Shown here: positions 14,920-22,781 of the stretch, in pieces
Layout of the letters: each line of letters starts with the position of its first letter
How positions within the stretch are numbered: position 1 is the stretch's first letter
NCBI GenBank assembly: GCA_045134375.1
Contig: JBGUVL010000053.1
Location: 1-26,188, forward strand
Length of the DNA stretch: 26,188 nucleotides
Reading direction: 5' to 3'
Source of the DNA: JBGUVL01 sp045134375
GTDB lineage: Bacteria; Bacillota_I; Bacilli_A; Erysipelotrichales; Erysipelotrichaceae
The notes under the pieces: model-generated
Database searches by the model: none
What the model was told of the DNA's origin: nothing
The model's input: only the letters and a program-made list of their open reading frames with translations
Translations under genes and position numbers: made by a program

Positions 14920-15495
14920 TTATACTCCTTTCTTCTTCAACATTATGGCTAATGCTTTTCTTACATAGCCATCGACACTTAGGCCTTTCTCCGATTTCAA
15001 ATCTTTGATAATCGCATTGATTTCACTATTTTTATATCCTAAGGATTTCAATGCTTCCATAGCATCCATTAAATTCTCATCAAATTGTTGTGGTTCACTG
15101 TGATCCACCAATTTCCCTTTTAAATCTAGTACAATCTGACTTGCGGCTTTTGGTCCAATACCAGGAAGTTGCCTCAACATAGCAGCATCTCCATTTTCAA
15201 TCGCAGCAATAATGCTTTTTGTGTCGCTTGCTGCCAGCGCATTTGCTGCAATTTTAGGACCGATTCCCTTTACACTAATTAAACGCACAAATAAATCATG
15301 ATCTTCTTGCGATAGAAAGCCATATAACAACTGGGCATCTTCTCTAAAATGTTGATAGGTATAAACCACAACTTCATCGTTTAATACCAAAGTACTTGGA
15401 TTTGGCATATAAATACGATATCCTATTCCATGATTATCAATAATAACACTGTCCATTGTATAAGATACTACTTTTCCTTTTATAAAAGCTATCAT
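14920..15495 (-). CDS. ruvA: Holliday junction branch migration protein RuvA
   Basis: RuvA tetramers bind four-way DNA junctions and load RuvB. The 191-residue protein starts MIAFIKGKVVSYTMDSVIID, the usual OB-fold opening. Two helix-hairpin-helix motifs follow, LISVKGIGPKIAANAL and LRQLPGIGPKAASQIV, and then domain III (EALKSLGYKNSEINAII) that contacts RuvB. AAAGGTGA precedes the ATG. An extended -10 promoter lies 26 bases upstream. No SOS (LexA) box of the CGAAC-N4-GTTCG type was seen. Confidence 0.98.
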   Translation of the reverse strand: MIAFIKGKVVSYTMDSVIIDNHGIGYRIYMPNPSTLVLNDEVVVYTYQHFREDAQLLYGFLSQEDHDLFVRLISVKGIGPKIAANALAASDTKSIIAAIENGDAAMLRQLPGIGPKAASQIVLDLKGKLVDHSEPQQFDENLMDAMEALKSLGYKNSEINAIIKDLKSEKGLSVDGYVRKALAIMLKKKGV

Positions 15496-15520
15496 TTATT
15501 ACTCACCTTTTCTTAGTTCT

Positions 15521-15548
15521 ATTCTATCATAGTTTCTTATCATAGCAA
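15521..15548 (-). promoter_or_regulatory. sigma-A promoter of ruvAB
   Basis: On the minus strand TTGCTA (15543-15548), a 16-base spacer and TAGAAT (15521-15526) preceded by TGA form an extended -10 promoter. The octamer CTATGATA occurs twice here, 13 bases apart. The downstream copy shares AACTATGATARAATA with the exoA promoter. Confidence 0.55.
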
Positions 15549-15571
15549 AAAAATACATCTACATTAAAAAA

Positions 15572-16231
15572 TCATATCAATTCTTCAAAATCATTAACGT
15601 AAATATGACATAACCTTTTTTTCTTATCCTCCTCTTTTTCGCTTAGTTGATCATAAACTCCTGCTGTCAAAAAATGCTCCTTATGAGCGGTTTTCAAAGC
15701 ATTATATAAATCATCAAACAAACAGCATTGAGAAGGTTCAACATGCATCCTTTTTGCACACTGCAAAAAGATATCAGGGTGTTCTTTATTTTTTCCAACT
15801 TCCGAACAGGTCATTATAAAAGAGAAATAAGAAAGCATGTTGAGACGTGATAAAGCCATTTCTGCATGTTGTTTATTACAACTTGTCGCTATACACATTA
15901 AAATACCTTGTTTTTTCAGTTCTGATAATAACTTAATGCATCCCTTTTTTTCTTTTATGTGATAGCGATAAGCATCTTCTGCCATTGCATTCCAATCACT
16001 TTTAATTTCTGCTTCACTCTTTTTGATATGAAACTCCTTGATAAAAAATTTAGCACTTTCATCAAAACTCATATTTTTTATCACATCACTATAAGACGTG
16101 TCAAAAAGAATACCATGCTTTTTTAAATATTCTTTATCGATATCTTGCCACAAATTCATGGAATCCAACAAAGTGCCATCCAAATCAAAAATACACGCTT
16201 TTAATTCTGGCATTATATCTAGCAATTTCAT
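15572..16231 (-). CDS. HAD-superfamily phosphatase, subfamily IA (beta-phosphoglucomutase-like)
   Basis: This predicted cytoplasmic phosphatase or phosphomutase has an unknown substrate. The 219-residue protein has the nucleophile motif FDLDGTLLDS (Asp 16 and 18). A helical cap follows, then motif II in CIATSCNKQHAEMAL, and a degenerate GKNKEHPDIFLQCAKR segment with the lysine and HPDIFL typical of subfamily IA. CCLFDDLYNALKTA provides the acidic motif IV. The frame opens 11 codons earlier, but the ATG at 16229-16231 overlaps the exoA stop as ATGA with GAGGA upstream. It therefore forms an operon with exoA. Confidence 0.85.
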   Translation of the reverse strand: MKLLDIMPELKACIFDLDGTLLDSMNLWQDIDKEYLKKHGILFDTSYSDVIKNMSFDESAKFFIKEFHIKKSEAEIKSDWNAMAEDAYRYHIKEKKGCIKLLSELKKQGILMCIATSCNKQHAEMALSRLNMLSYFSFIMTCSEVGKNKEHPDIFLQCAKRMHVEPSQCCLFDDLYNALKTAHKEHFLTAGVYDQLSEKEEDKKKRLCHIYVNDFEELI

Positions 16232-16989
16232 TCGAGATCCTCGATTTCTAATAATACTGGACAATGATCACTACCCATTATTTCCATTTGGATATCCGCC
16301 TTCCTAATTTTTTCTTTTAAATCATCAGATACTAGGAAATAATCGATTCTCCATCCTGCGTTTCTACTTCTTGCGTTAAATCGATAGCTCCACCAAGAAT
16401 AGATTTCTTTTGCATCAGGATGTAGGTAACGAAAACTATCAACAAATCCCGATTGTAGCAAACAATCGAACGCTTCCCTTTCTTCATCAGAAAATCCTGC
16501 ATTACCACGATTTTGTTTTGGATTTTTTAAATCGATTTCCGTATGAGCAACATTCATATCGCCACAAACAATTACACTTTTATGTTGTTTTAATTGACAA
16601 AGATAATTTCGAAAATCATTTTCAAAACGAAGACGATATGCAATTCTTTTTAGTCCATCCTGTGCATTTGGTGTATACACACAAACAAGATAGAATGTTT
16701 TATATTCCAATGTAATTACTCTACCTTCATGGGAATGTTCCTCAATTCCAATATCATATTGAACAGAAATAGGTTTTCTTTTCGCAAAAACAATAGTTCC
16801 AGAATACCCTTTCTTTTCTGCATAATTATAAAACTGATAATAATCTAACATAGAAAGATCCAACTGTCCTTCTTGCATTTTGGATTCCTGTACACAAAAA
16901 AAATCTGCATCTATCGAATCAAAATAATCTATAAAACCTTTATTTACAGCGGCTCGTATTCCATTTACATTCCAAGAAATCAATTTCAT
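16228..16989 (-). CDS. exoA: exodeoxyribonuclease III / AP endonuclease ExoA
   Basis: This Xth-family enzyme cuts DNA at abasic sites and trims damaged 3' ends in base-excision repair. The 253-residue protein shows the family's active-site blocks in order: ISWNVNGIRAA, CVQESK (Glu 35 binds metal), VYTPNAQDGLKR, GDMNVAHTEIDL, RNAGWRIDYFLVS and the final SDHCPV with the catalytic Asp-His. In B. subtilis the orthologue is forespore-expressed and protects germinating spores. Here a sigma-A-type promoter is visible instead. The ATG has GGTGA 6 bases upstream. The gene overlaps the HAD phosphatase by ATGA. Confidence 0.96.
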   Translation of the reverse strand: MKLISWNVNGIRAAVNKGFIDYFDSIDADFFCVQESKMQEGQLDLSMLDYYQFYNYAEKKGYSGTIVFAKRKPISVQYDIGIEEHSHEGRVITLEYKTFYLVCVYTPNAQDGLKRIAYRLRFENDFRNYLCQLKQHKSVIVCGDMNVAHTEIDLKNPKQNRGNAGFSDEEREAFDCLLQSGFVDSFRYLHPDAKEIYSWWSYRFNARSRNAGWRIDYFLVSDDLKEKIRKADIQMEIMGSDHCPVLLEIEDLE

Positions 16990-17011
16990 CCTCTATCACC
17001 GTGCTTATTTT

Positions 17012-17040
17012 ATCATAGTTATGAAAAAAATGAGTAACAA
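17012..17040 (-). promoter_or_regulatory. sigma-A promoter of exoA
   Basis: On the minus strand TTGTTA (17035-17040) and TATGAT (17012-17017) are spaced by 17 bases. The expected start lies about 16 bases before exoA. Confidence 0.5.
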
Positions 17041-17061
17041 AAAGAATTCTTCTCTTCATTT

Positions 17062-17103
17062 TGTTAATTTCTTGTTAATATTATGTTAATTTAATGTTAC
17101 AAT
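17062..17103 (+). promoter_or_regulatory. Pho-box-like array and -10 of the phosphate transporter
   Basis: TGTTAAT occurs at 17062, 17073 and 17084, and the variant TGTTACA at 17095, each exactly 11 bases apart. PhoP/PhoB response regulators bind direct repeats of TTAACA- or TGTCA-like half sites with one-turn spacing. TACAAT (17098-17103) would be the -10, with no good -35, as expected for an activated promoter. The downstream gene transports phosphate, which fits phosphate-starvation control. Confidence 0.6.
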
Positions 17104-17136
17104 AAATATGTTTTTACAAGGAGGATTGTCAAAACT

Positions 17137-18816
17137 ATGACAGGTACGATTACTCTAGGATCTATTCAATGGGATCTGATTATTGGAGGGCTAGCACTTT
17201 TCCTATTTGGAATTGAATATATGGGAGATGGTTTAAAGAGCATAGCCGGTGACAAATTAAGAGATTATATTGATAAATACACGAATAAAACTTGGAAAGG
17301 AATCATAGTTGGTACCTTAATGACCGTCTGTATCCAGTCGAGTAGTGCTACAAGTGCTATCGCAATCAGTTTTGTTCGTGCCGGTTTAATGAAGGTAGAA
17401 CAATCGATCGGTATTATTATTGGAGCGAATATTGGAACTACCATCACTGCCTTTTTAATTGGTATGAAGGTAGAAGATTTAGCACTGTATTTCGTGTTTA
17501 TCGGTGTTTTAATCACAATGTTCTCGAAACGCAAAAAACAAGGATATGCCGGACAAATCATTTTAGGATTCGGTTTATTATTCTTCGGCTTAAAATTAAT
17601 GGGTGATGAATTATCAAATTTAGGTCAACTTGATATTTTTGCTGAAATGGCAACTGCAATGGCAAATCAACCAGTATTAGGTTTACTAATAGGAACACTA
17701 ATGACTGCAATTGTACAATCTAGTAGTGCTACTGTTGGTATTATTCAAAAAATATATGATTCTGGAGCCATGTCATTGTATGCTGCTCTTCCTTTTGTAT
17801 TTGGATCTAGCATTGGAACTACGATTACCGGTGTCATTGCTTCGATTGGTGGAAGTATATCAGCAAAACGAAGTGCCATTATTAATGTATTATTTAATAC
17901 TTTCGGGGCTATTCTATTCTTACTGCTGTTAAATCCATATGCTCATTTTATAGAACAGTTAACAGTACAATTTAATCTTTCACCAATGATGCAAATTGCA
18001 TTTGCTCATATTATTCGAGCGTTGATAATTTCCATTCTTGCTTACCCTTTCATTTCAAAACTGATCCTGCTTTCTAAAAAATTGATTCCAGGAGAAACAT
18101 CCGAAAGAATTGAGATAAATTTTGCTGGATTAGATCCAAAACTAGCTTCTTCTCTTCCTGCTGGAGCACTAGGAGTATCGAAGCAAGCAATCATAAAAAT
18201 GGCAGATTTAGCAATCGAATCTATTAAAGAGACGCAAAATTTCTTTAACACAAAATCAGGAAAATATAAAGAAAGTGCGAAGCAATTAGAAGATGCAATC
18301 AATACATTAGATATCAAAGTTACAGAATATTTAACTAGTATTGCCCACGAAAATCTTGGCGAACATGATATGGATGAATTTGTCGGATATTTACAAGTAG
18401 TAAAAAACATTGAACGTATTGGTGATCTAGCCATGAATTTAAATGAGTTCTATGACTTAGTATATGATGAGAAAGGATTCTTCTCTGAAAGTGCTATGGA
18501 AGACGTCAATGAAATGTACAAAGTAAATATAGAGATGCTTGATTTTGCAATGGGATATTTTATGGAACACGATGAATCTATTATTGAAATCATCGAAGAA
18601 AAAGAAAATTATTTAGATAAAGTAGAAGAAAAAGCAAGAAGAAAACACTTCAAACGTATGGCAAATACAGAATGTAGTGAAGCTATCGCAAGTAGCGTTT
18701 ATGTTGATATGCTTTCTAATTTAGAACGTATGGGCGATCATACTACCAATATCATAAAAGTATTAGTAGACAAGCCTCATGTTCATGCTACATACGAAAC
18801 TGTTATTGAAAAATAA
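17137..18816 (+). CDS. Na+/phosphate cotransporter with C-terminal PhoU domain
   Basis: This PNaS-family transporter couples phosphate movement across the membrane to sodium. The 559-residue protein has two inverted membrane repeats. Each carries the substrate signature QSSSAT (67-72 and 194-199) followed by GANIGTTIT and GSSIGTTIT. About eight to nine helices end near residue 310. The remaining part is a cytoplasmic PhoU-like helical domain with two metal-binding motifs, NIERIGDLAMN and NLERMGDHTTN. It resembles B. subtilis YqeW and other NptA-type proteins. GGAGG lies 12 bases before the ATG, slightly far. A Pho-box-like array stands upstream and a strong terminator downstream, so it is a single-gene unit. 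Confidence 0.93.
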   Translation: MTGTITLGSIQWDLIIGGLALFLFGIEYMGDGLKSIAGDKLRDYIDKYTNKTWKGIIVGTLMTVCIQSSSATSAIAISFVRAGLMKVEQSIGIIIGANIGTTITAFLIGMKVEDLALYFVFIGVLITMFSKRKKQGYAGQIILGFGLLFFGLKLMGDELSNLGQLDIFAEMATAMANQPVLGLLIGTLMTAIVQSSSATVGIIQKIYDSGAMSLYAALPFVFGSSIGTTITGVIASIGGSISAKRSAIINVLFNTFGAILFLLLLNPYAHFIEQLTVQFNLSPMMQIAFAHIIRALIISILAYPFISKLILLSKKLIPGETSERIEINFAGLDPKLASSLPAGALGVSKQAIIKMADLAIESIKETQNFFNTKSGKYKESAKQLEDAINTLDIKVTEYLTSIAHENLGEHDMDEFVGYLQVVKNIERIGDLAMNLNEFYDLVYDEKGFFSESAMEDVNEMYKVNIEMLDFAMGYFMEHDESIIEIIEEKENYLDKVEEKARRKHFKRMANTECSEAIASSVYVDMLSNLERMGDHTTNIIKVLVDKPHVHATYETVIEK

Positions 18817-18836
18817 TAAATAAAAAACAATTATAC

Positions 18837-18883
18837 AAACCGTGTTAGTTGAACTCATAGCATCAGTTAACACGGTTTTTTTA
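18837..18883 (+). terminator. intrinsic terminator of the phosphate transporter gene
   Basis: AAACCGTGTTA (18837-18847) pairs perfectly with TAACACGGTTT (18868-18878). The stem can extend inward by about five further pairs, two of them G-U. A T-run follows on the plus strand. Confidence 0.85.
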
Positions 18884-18920
18884 AAATACATCAAAAGTAA
18901 TCTCTAATTATTAACTAGGA

Positions 18921-18964
18921 TAACAAAAAAAGAGCAAATAATCACTTAACAACCTTGCCCTTTT
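18921..18964 (-). terminator. probable terminator of the Cof-type phosphatase gene
   Basis: AAAAGAGCAA (18928-18937) and TTGCCCTTTT (18955-18964) form a 10-bp RNA stem on the minus strand, with one G-U pair. A T-run follows it in that direction. It lies about 100 bases beyond the stop codon. Together with the plus-strand terminator it separates the convergent genes. Confidence 0.6.
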
Positions 18965-19065
18965 ATCAATATCAGATGGATTAAAATAATACATTAAGAA
19001 TAAAATTTCAGGAGATAAAGTAGTAACAGATAGTAAAAATATTTTCTAATAACCACCAAGATTTT

Positions 19066-19863
19066 TTAATCATCTATTTTTTCAATTAAATTAAAATGCA
19101 AACAAGCCGAATAGATTCCATCTTCATCAACACTTTTACATACATAATCTGAATGTTCTTTCACTTCATCTACAGCATTTCCCATTGCAACTCCAATACC
19201 AACAGTTTCAAGCATTTCCAAATCATTACCGCCATCTCCAAAAGCCATCGATTCTGAGATGTCATAACCATAATAATCAAGTACTTTTAATATACCAACC
19301 CTTTTGCCGCCATTCTTTGGAATGACATCAACCGCTTTCGGCCACCAAGATGTAATTTTTGATTGCGTCACCCCTTTTAGCAATGATTCGTATTCAGATG
19401 GCTTCACTGCAATCATCAATTGATATATGTCTTCTTGTAACAATTGATCAAAATCATTAACTACATTTAATTTTTGATTGGCAATGGAAAAATATTCATC
19501 TAAATCTGGCTCATAACCATTAGCTCCCATTCGCATTGCACTTGCGGCTTGAACAACATGTCCCATCCTATTTGCATTATTAATGAAATGATAGATATCT
19601 TGTTTATCCATTGGTTGTTTATGAATAATCGTATCATTATTAAAGCAGTATTGTCCATTATAGGCAATAATCCCATCAAAAGAAACCTTTTCAAAATGAG
19701 GTATGACAAAAGCTGGTCTACCTGTCGCAATAAAAAGTTTAATTCCCTTTTCTTGAAGTTGATTTAACGTCATTGCAATCGTATCCGTAAGATCTTTCTC
19801 ACCTAATTTTAATAGTGTACCATCAATATCAAAAAAAATAATTTTTATTTTACTAGTTGTCAT
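19066..19863 (-). CDS. Cof-type HAD-IIB phosphatase
   Basis: This predicted sugar- or nucleotide-phosphate phosphatase has an unknown physiological substrate. The 265-residue protein begins with IIFFDIDGTLLKLG (nucleophile Asp 12, acid Asp 14). Motif II is LFIATGRPAF, and the type IIB cap domain covers about residues 80-180. GGKRVGILKVLDYYG and AFGDGGNDLEMLETVGIGVAMGNA complete the conserved Cof core with the Mg-binding aspartates. AGGAGA precedes the ATG, and an extended -10 promoter lies just upstream. It is transcribed alone, convergent with the phosphate transporter. The pairing may be coincidental. Confidence 0.9.
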   Translation of the reverse strand: MTTSKIKIIFFDIDGTLLKLGEKDLTDTIAMTLNQLQEKGIKLFIATGRPAFVIPHFEKVSFDGIIAYNGQYCFNNDTIIHKQPMDKQDIYHFINNANRMGHVVQAASAMRMGANGYEPDLDEYFSIANQKLNVVNDFDQLLQEDIYQLMIAVKPSEYESLLKGVTQSKITSWWPKAVDVIPKNGGKRVGILKVLDYYGYDISESMAFGDGGNDLEMLETVGIGVAMGNAVDEVKEHSDYVCKSVDEDGIYSACLHFNLIEKIDD

Positions 19864-19884
19864 ATATTTCTCCTATTCGATTTC

Positions 19885-19893
19885 AGTATACCA
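19885..19893 (-). promoter_or_regulatory. extended -10 promoter of the Cof-type phosphatase gene
   Basis: On the minus strand TGGTATACT combines a TGn extension with a 5/6 match to TATAAT, 21 bases before the start codon. No clear -35 is visible in the very AT-rich upstream DNA. Confidence 0.45.
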
Positions 19894-19992
19894 TAAATAA
19901 TTTAAATAATTGTAAAATACATTATATTAAAATAATTTAAAAAATAAAAAGACAAATTTATTATTTTTATAAATATTAGAAATTAACAATAT

Positions 19993-20018
19993 AAAAAGCG
20001 GCTGATAAAATACCGCTT
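19993..20018 (-). terminator. terminator downstream of greA
   Basis: AAGCGG (19996-20001) and CCGCTT (20013-20018) form a GC-rich stem followed by TTT on the minus strand. It is about 125 bases beyond the greA stop. The rest of the 281-base gap is very AT-rich and holds no gene I can support. Confidence 0.6.
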
Positions 20019-20053
20019 CTTTCAATTATCGCTACAATCAACCTAGAGGAAAT

Positions 20054-20086
20054 TATATCATTCCATTCATTTTAATTAATGATATA
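20054..20086. repeat. inverted repeat in the greA 3' region
   Basis: TATATCATT (20054-20062) and AATGATATA (20078-20086) are perfect 9-base inverted arms around a 15-base loop. There is no T-run, so it may be an mRNA 3' stem or chance in AT-rich DNA. Confidence 0.3.
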
Positions 20087-20144
20087 GATTAAATAATAGA
20101 ATTATATCCAATATACAAAATAATCTCCTCTCACTAATCGATCA

Positions 20145-20621
20145 TTATTTTAAAGCAAGAATCTTCACTTGATATGGCTCTGCAATTCCACGAACTGTTA
20201 CTGTACTTCCTACTTTACTATCCAAAAGTGCGATCGCTAATGGAGTAGCATTGGAAAGTTTTCCATTGAATGGATCCGCTTCTACCGAACCAACAATAGT
20301 GTAAGTTTCAATTTCATTCGTATCTAAATCCTGAATTTCCACTGTACTTCCTAAGGTAACAACACCTTTTTTCCCTTTTTTATCGTCCGAAATGATCTCA
20401 ACATTTTTAATCATTTCTTCAACTTCACGAATTCTTGCTTCTACTCTTGCTTGATGATCTCTTGCCGCATCATAATCAGCATTTTCACTTAAGTCACCCT
20501 GTGCACGTGCTTCTTGCAATTCATTAATTACGACGTTTCTCTCTTCGTGTACTAAACGATGCAGTTCATTTTTTAACTCTTCATACCCCTCTTGGGTTAC
20601 ATATACTTTTTCATCAGCCAT
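20145..20621 (-). CDS. greA: transcription elongation factor GreA
   Basis: GreA inserts its coiled coil into the RNA polymerase secondary channel and stimulates cleavage of backtracked RNA. The 158-residue protein has the N-terminal antiparallel coiled coil with the acidic tip sequence GDLSENADYDAARD, which holds the catalytic Asp-Glu pair. A C-terminal FKBP-like domain follows (TLGSTVEIQDLD, SNATPLAIALL, VGSTVTV). An in-frame GTG three codons upstream overlaps the Shine-Dalgarno. The ATG at 20619-20621, 8 bases after AAGGAG, is the likely start. It has its own extended -10 promoter behind mltG. Confidence 0.97.
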   Translation of the reverse strand: MADEKVYVTQEGYEELKNELHRLVHEERNVVINELQEARAQGDLSENADYDAARDHQARVEARIREVEEMIKNVEIISDDKKGKKGVVTLGSTVEIQDLDTNEIETYTIVGSVEADPFNGKLSNATPLAIALLDSKVGSTVTVRGIAEPYQVKILALK

Positions 20622-20650
20622 GTGATTCACTCCTTCTAATTTGCCATTGT

Positions 20651-20659
20651 ATTATAGCA
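20651..20659 (-). promoter_or_regulatory. extended -10 promoter of greA
   Basis: On the minus strand TGCTATAAT has a TGn extension and a perfect TATAAT, about 30 bases before the start codon. The -35 (TAGTCG at 17 bases) is weak. Confidence 0.6.
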
Positions 20660-20686
20660 TGATTTCATCGTTTCGACTATACTATT

Positions 20687-21769
20687 TTACCAACTTAAAC
20701 CAAGTTCATTTTGTAGTTTGGTATGCTCAGCTAATGTTTTTGAGTAGTAAACTTTTCCAGTCCCATTAATATCAGCAATAAAGTAATAATAGTCATGTTT
20801 TTTTGGATTTAGCACCGCTTCAATCGCATCTTTTCCTGGATTTAAAATAGGACCAATAGGCAAACCATTATGTAAATAGGTATTGTAAGGAGAATCAATA
20901 TTTGTATTTGATTCACATTCCGTCCAATCATCATATTCATACATAGCATAACATACCGTAACGCTCGATTGTAGCGGCATATTGGCATTCAAACGGTTGA
21001 AAAATACACCAGCAATCATTTTCATATCTTCACTAGTAAATGACTCATACTGTACAATAGAAGCCAATGTAATTAAATCATGAATTGACATCCCTTTATC
21101 AGAAATGACAGATTTTATTTTTTCATATTCCTTTTCAAAATGATCTAGAAATATATAAGTAATTTCTTCCAAAGTCGAATCTTTCTTGAAACTATAAGTT
21201 TCTGGATATAGATAACCTTCGAGTTTAATACGATACTCACTATTTAATATGCTTTCATTTAAAAACTCGTATTTATTAATACATTGCAGTAAAAAATTTT
21301 CATCATTCCACAAAGAAATCAAAGCATTTTGATCAATTCCAAGTTTTTCCTCTAACAATCCTGCAATTTCTTTTGCCCAAATTCCTTCACGAAACGTAAT
21401 CATAACTTCATCAATTATTACATTTTTTTGATCTGTTAGATAAGATACAATTGAATTTGTATTCCAACTCTTATCTATTTTAAATTGACCCGCAATGAAC
21501 CCCTCTGTTCCATGGAGTTTTGCATCAATTTTTGCAAAAAAAGCACTTTTTACAATTCCTTCTTTCTCTAGTCGTAATACAATGGAATCCAAGTTATCCC
21601 CTTCCACCACTTCAAAAACAACTATTTCTTTTTCTTTTGAAACGGGTGAAGTATTTATAGAATAAATCGAAAATAGCAATATAAAAGCTAATACCACAAC
21701 TAAAATAACACTACCAACGAATTTTTGTATTTTTGTTAACCTCTGCCAAAAAGTTTTAAATGTTTCCAT
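20687..21769 (-). CDS. mltG: endolytic murein transglycosylase MltG
   Basis: MltG cleaves nascent glycan strands at the membrane and is thought to set their length and end synthesis. The 360-residue protein has a short basic cytoplasmic tail and one membrane helix (about 17-38), placing the rest outside. A LysM-like region (about 48-110) precedes the YceG catalytic domain with LEGYLYPETYSF (183-194) and TLASIVQYES. In the latter, Glu 242 aligns with the catalytic glutamate. LQSSVTVCYAM and the NTYLHNGLPIGPILNPG segment follow, as in the family. Its start overlaps the DUF1292 gene by 14 bases, so it belongs to the alaS unit. Confidence 0.94.
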   Translation of the reverse strand: METFKTFWQRLTKIQKFVGSVILVVVLAFILLFSIYSINTSPVSKEKEIVVFEVVEGDNLDSIVLRLEKEGIVKSAFFAKIDAKLHGTEGFIAGQFKIDKSWNTNSIVSYLTDQKNVIIDEVMITFREGIWAKEIAGLLEEKLGIDQNALISLWNDENFLLQCINKYEFLNESILNSEYRIKLEGYLYPETYSFKKDSTLEEITYIFLDHFEKEYEKIKSVISDKGMSIHDLITLASIVQYESFTSEDMKMIAGVFFNRLNANMPLQSSVTVCYAMYEYDDWTECESNTNIDSPYNTYLHNGLPIGPILNPGKDAIEAVLNPKKHDYYYFIADINGTGKVYYSKTLAEHTKLQNELGLSW

Positions 21770-22016
21770 TTTCTTCTTCCTCGCAAAAAGCTCCTACAAC
21801 TTCTTCTACCATTGCCCACTCTTCTTCGGTTTCTATTGGTGTCAGGTTTCCTTCTTCATCATAGCAACTAGCATATGTTTCTCCATTTTCAATATTTGGA
21901 TTAGTAAATACAACATATTTTTTTCCTAATTCCTCATTATCAAAAGTAAACAGAATCTCCATTGCTACTTCTTTGCCATTTTCATCAATGACATACATTG
22001 TTTTTGATTCTAACAT
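21756..22016 (-). CDS. DUF1292 protein, YrzB-like
   Basis: This small acidic protein of 86 residues has no known function. It begins with a strand-rich domain: MYVIDENGKEVAMEILFTFD, then GKKYVVFTNP and GETYASCYDEEGNLTPIET. It ends in an acidic helix (EEEWAMVEEVVGAFCEEEE). This matches DUF1292 and the gene position between ruvX and mltG in Bacillus. TAGGAGG precedes the ATG. It overlaps mltG by 14 bases, implying coupled translation, and is separated from ruvX by a short gap with a hairpin. Confidence 0.92.
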   Translation of the reverse strand: MLESKTMYVIDENGKEVAMEILFTFDNEELGKKYVVFTNPNIENGETYASCYDEEGNLTPIETEEEWAMVEEVVGAFCEEEENGNI

Positions 22017-22031
22017 TATTTCCTCCTATAC

Positions 22032-22052
22032 AAAATAGGGCATAAAGCCCTA
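22032..22052 (-). terminator. weak terminator-like hairpin over the ruvX stop codon
   Basis: TAGGGC (22036-22041) and GCCCTA (22047-22052) form a 6-bp GC-rich stem with a 5-base loop, followed by TTTTG on the minus strand. It covers the ruvX stop codon and precedes the DUF1292 ribosome binding site. It may lower downstream expression instead of ending transcription. Confidence 0.4.
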
Positions 22053-22466
22053 ATTTTTACTATTCAAGTAATCCTGTAGGATGGTGACAGCAGCCATCTG
22101 GTCAATAATCTTTTTTCTTTTTTTTCTTGACATATCCGCTTCTAAAAGAAATCTTTCTGCACTTACTGTTGTCAACCGTTCATCCCACAACTCTACTGTT
22201 AATCCAATATTTTCTAGTTTTTCTTTAAATAAAAGAGATGCGTTAGCACGAATTCCAACATCACCATTCATATGTTTTGGTAATCCTAATACTACAGTTT
22301 CAACTTTATAAGTATCAATGTGTTTTTTTAATTTTTCAAGGCATTCATCATAATTTTCATTTTCAAAACGTATGGTTTCAACAGGCGAAGCAATCATACC
22401 CAGTAAATCAGACACACTGACCCCACATGTTACACTTCCTAAATCTAAACCTAAAATTCGCTTCAT
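22050..22466 (-). CDS. ruvX: RuvX/YqgF family nuclease
   Basis: This RNase H-fold protein is proposed to resolve Holliday junctions and, in E. coli, to act in 16S rRNA processing. The 138-residue length is standard. The first acidic residue lies in ILGLDLGSVTCGVSVSD. VVLGLPKHMNGDVG and VELWDERLTTVSAERFL carry the conserved middle motifs. The last acidic residue is in KKRKKIIDQMAAVTILQDYL. Its ATG overlaps the ireB stop by one base (TAATG). Position between ireB and the DUF1292 gene matches many Firmicutes. Confidence 0.95.
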   Translation of the reverse strand: MKRILGLDLGSVTCGVSVSDLLGMIASPVETIRFENENYDECLEKLKKHIDTYKVETVVLGLPKHMNGDVGIRANASLLFKEKLENIGLTVELWDERLTTVSAERFLLEADMSRKKRKKIIDQMAAVTILQDYLNSKN

Positions 22467-22729
22467 TAGTTATTATTCCCGGCTAAATAATGACGAACTA
22501 ACTCCTCAATTATTTCATAACGATCGATTCCCTGAATAATTGTACGAGCATTATTATGACTTGAAATGTATGCAGGATCATTCGAAATTAAATACCCTGC
22601 TAATTGATTCACTGAATTATATCCTCTTTCCTTAAGTGCAGTATCTACCAGATATAATACATGTTTAATATTATCCTGTTTGAATTCATCTGAACGAAAG
22701 GCCATTGTCTCGGTAGCATCTTTTTTCAT
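22466..22729 (-). CDS. ireB: IreB (UPF0297) regulatory phosphoprotein
   Basis: In Enterococcus faecalis IreB is a substrate of the PASTA-domain kinase IreK and affects cephalosporin resistance. This 87-residue protein has the family layout: a short N-terminus with threonines at positions 6 and 8 (DATETMAF), the likely phosphorylation sites by comparison, then NIKHVLYLVDTALKERGYNSVNQLAGYL and SNDPAYISSHNNARTII. AAGGAGG precedes the ATG. It follows alaS by 52 bases and is coupled to ruvX, the conserved order in Firmicutes. Regulation by a kinase here is inferred from the family. Confidence 0.95.
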   Translation of the reverse strand: MKKDATETMAFRSDEFKQDNIKHVLYLVDTALKERGYNSVNQLAGYLISNDPAYISSHNNARTIIQGIDRYEIIEELVRHYLAGNNN

Positions 22730-22781
22730 AGTATTACCTCCTTACTATCTTGTTTCTATTTTATCTTATTTTGCTTTACTT

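Noticed and set aside
16410..16715. Plus-strand open frame of 101 codons opposite exoA
   Set aside because: It is a shadow of exoA with histidine/glutamine-rich composition and no start signals.
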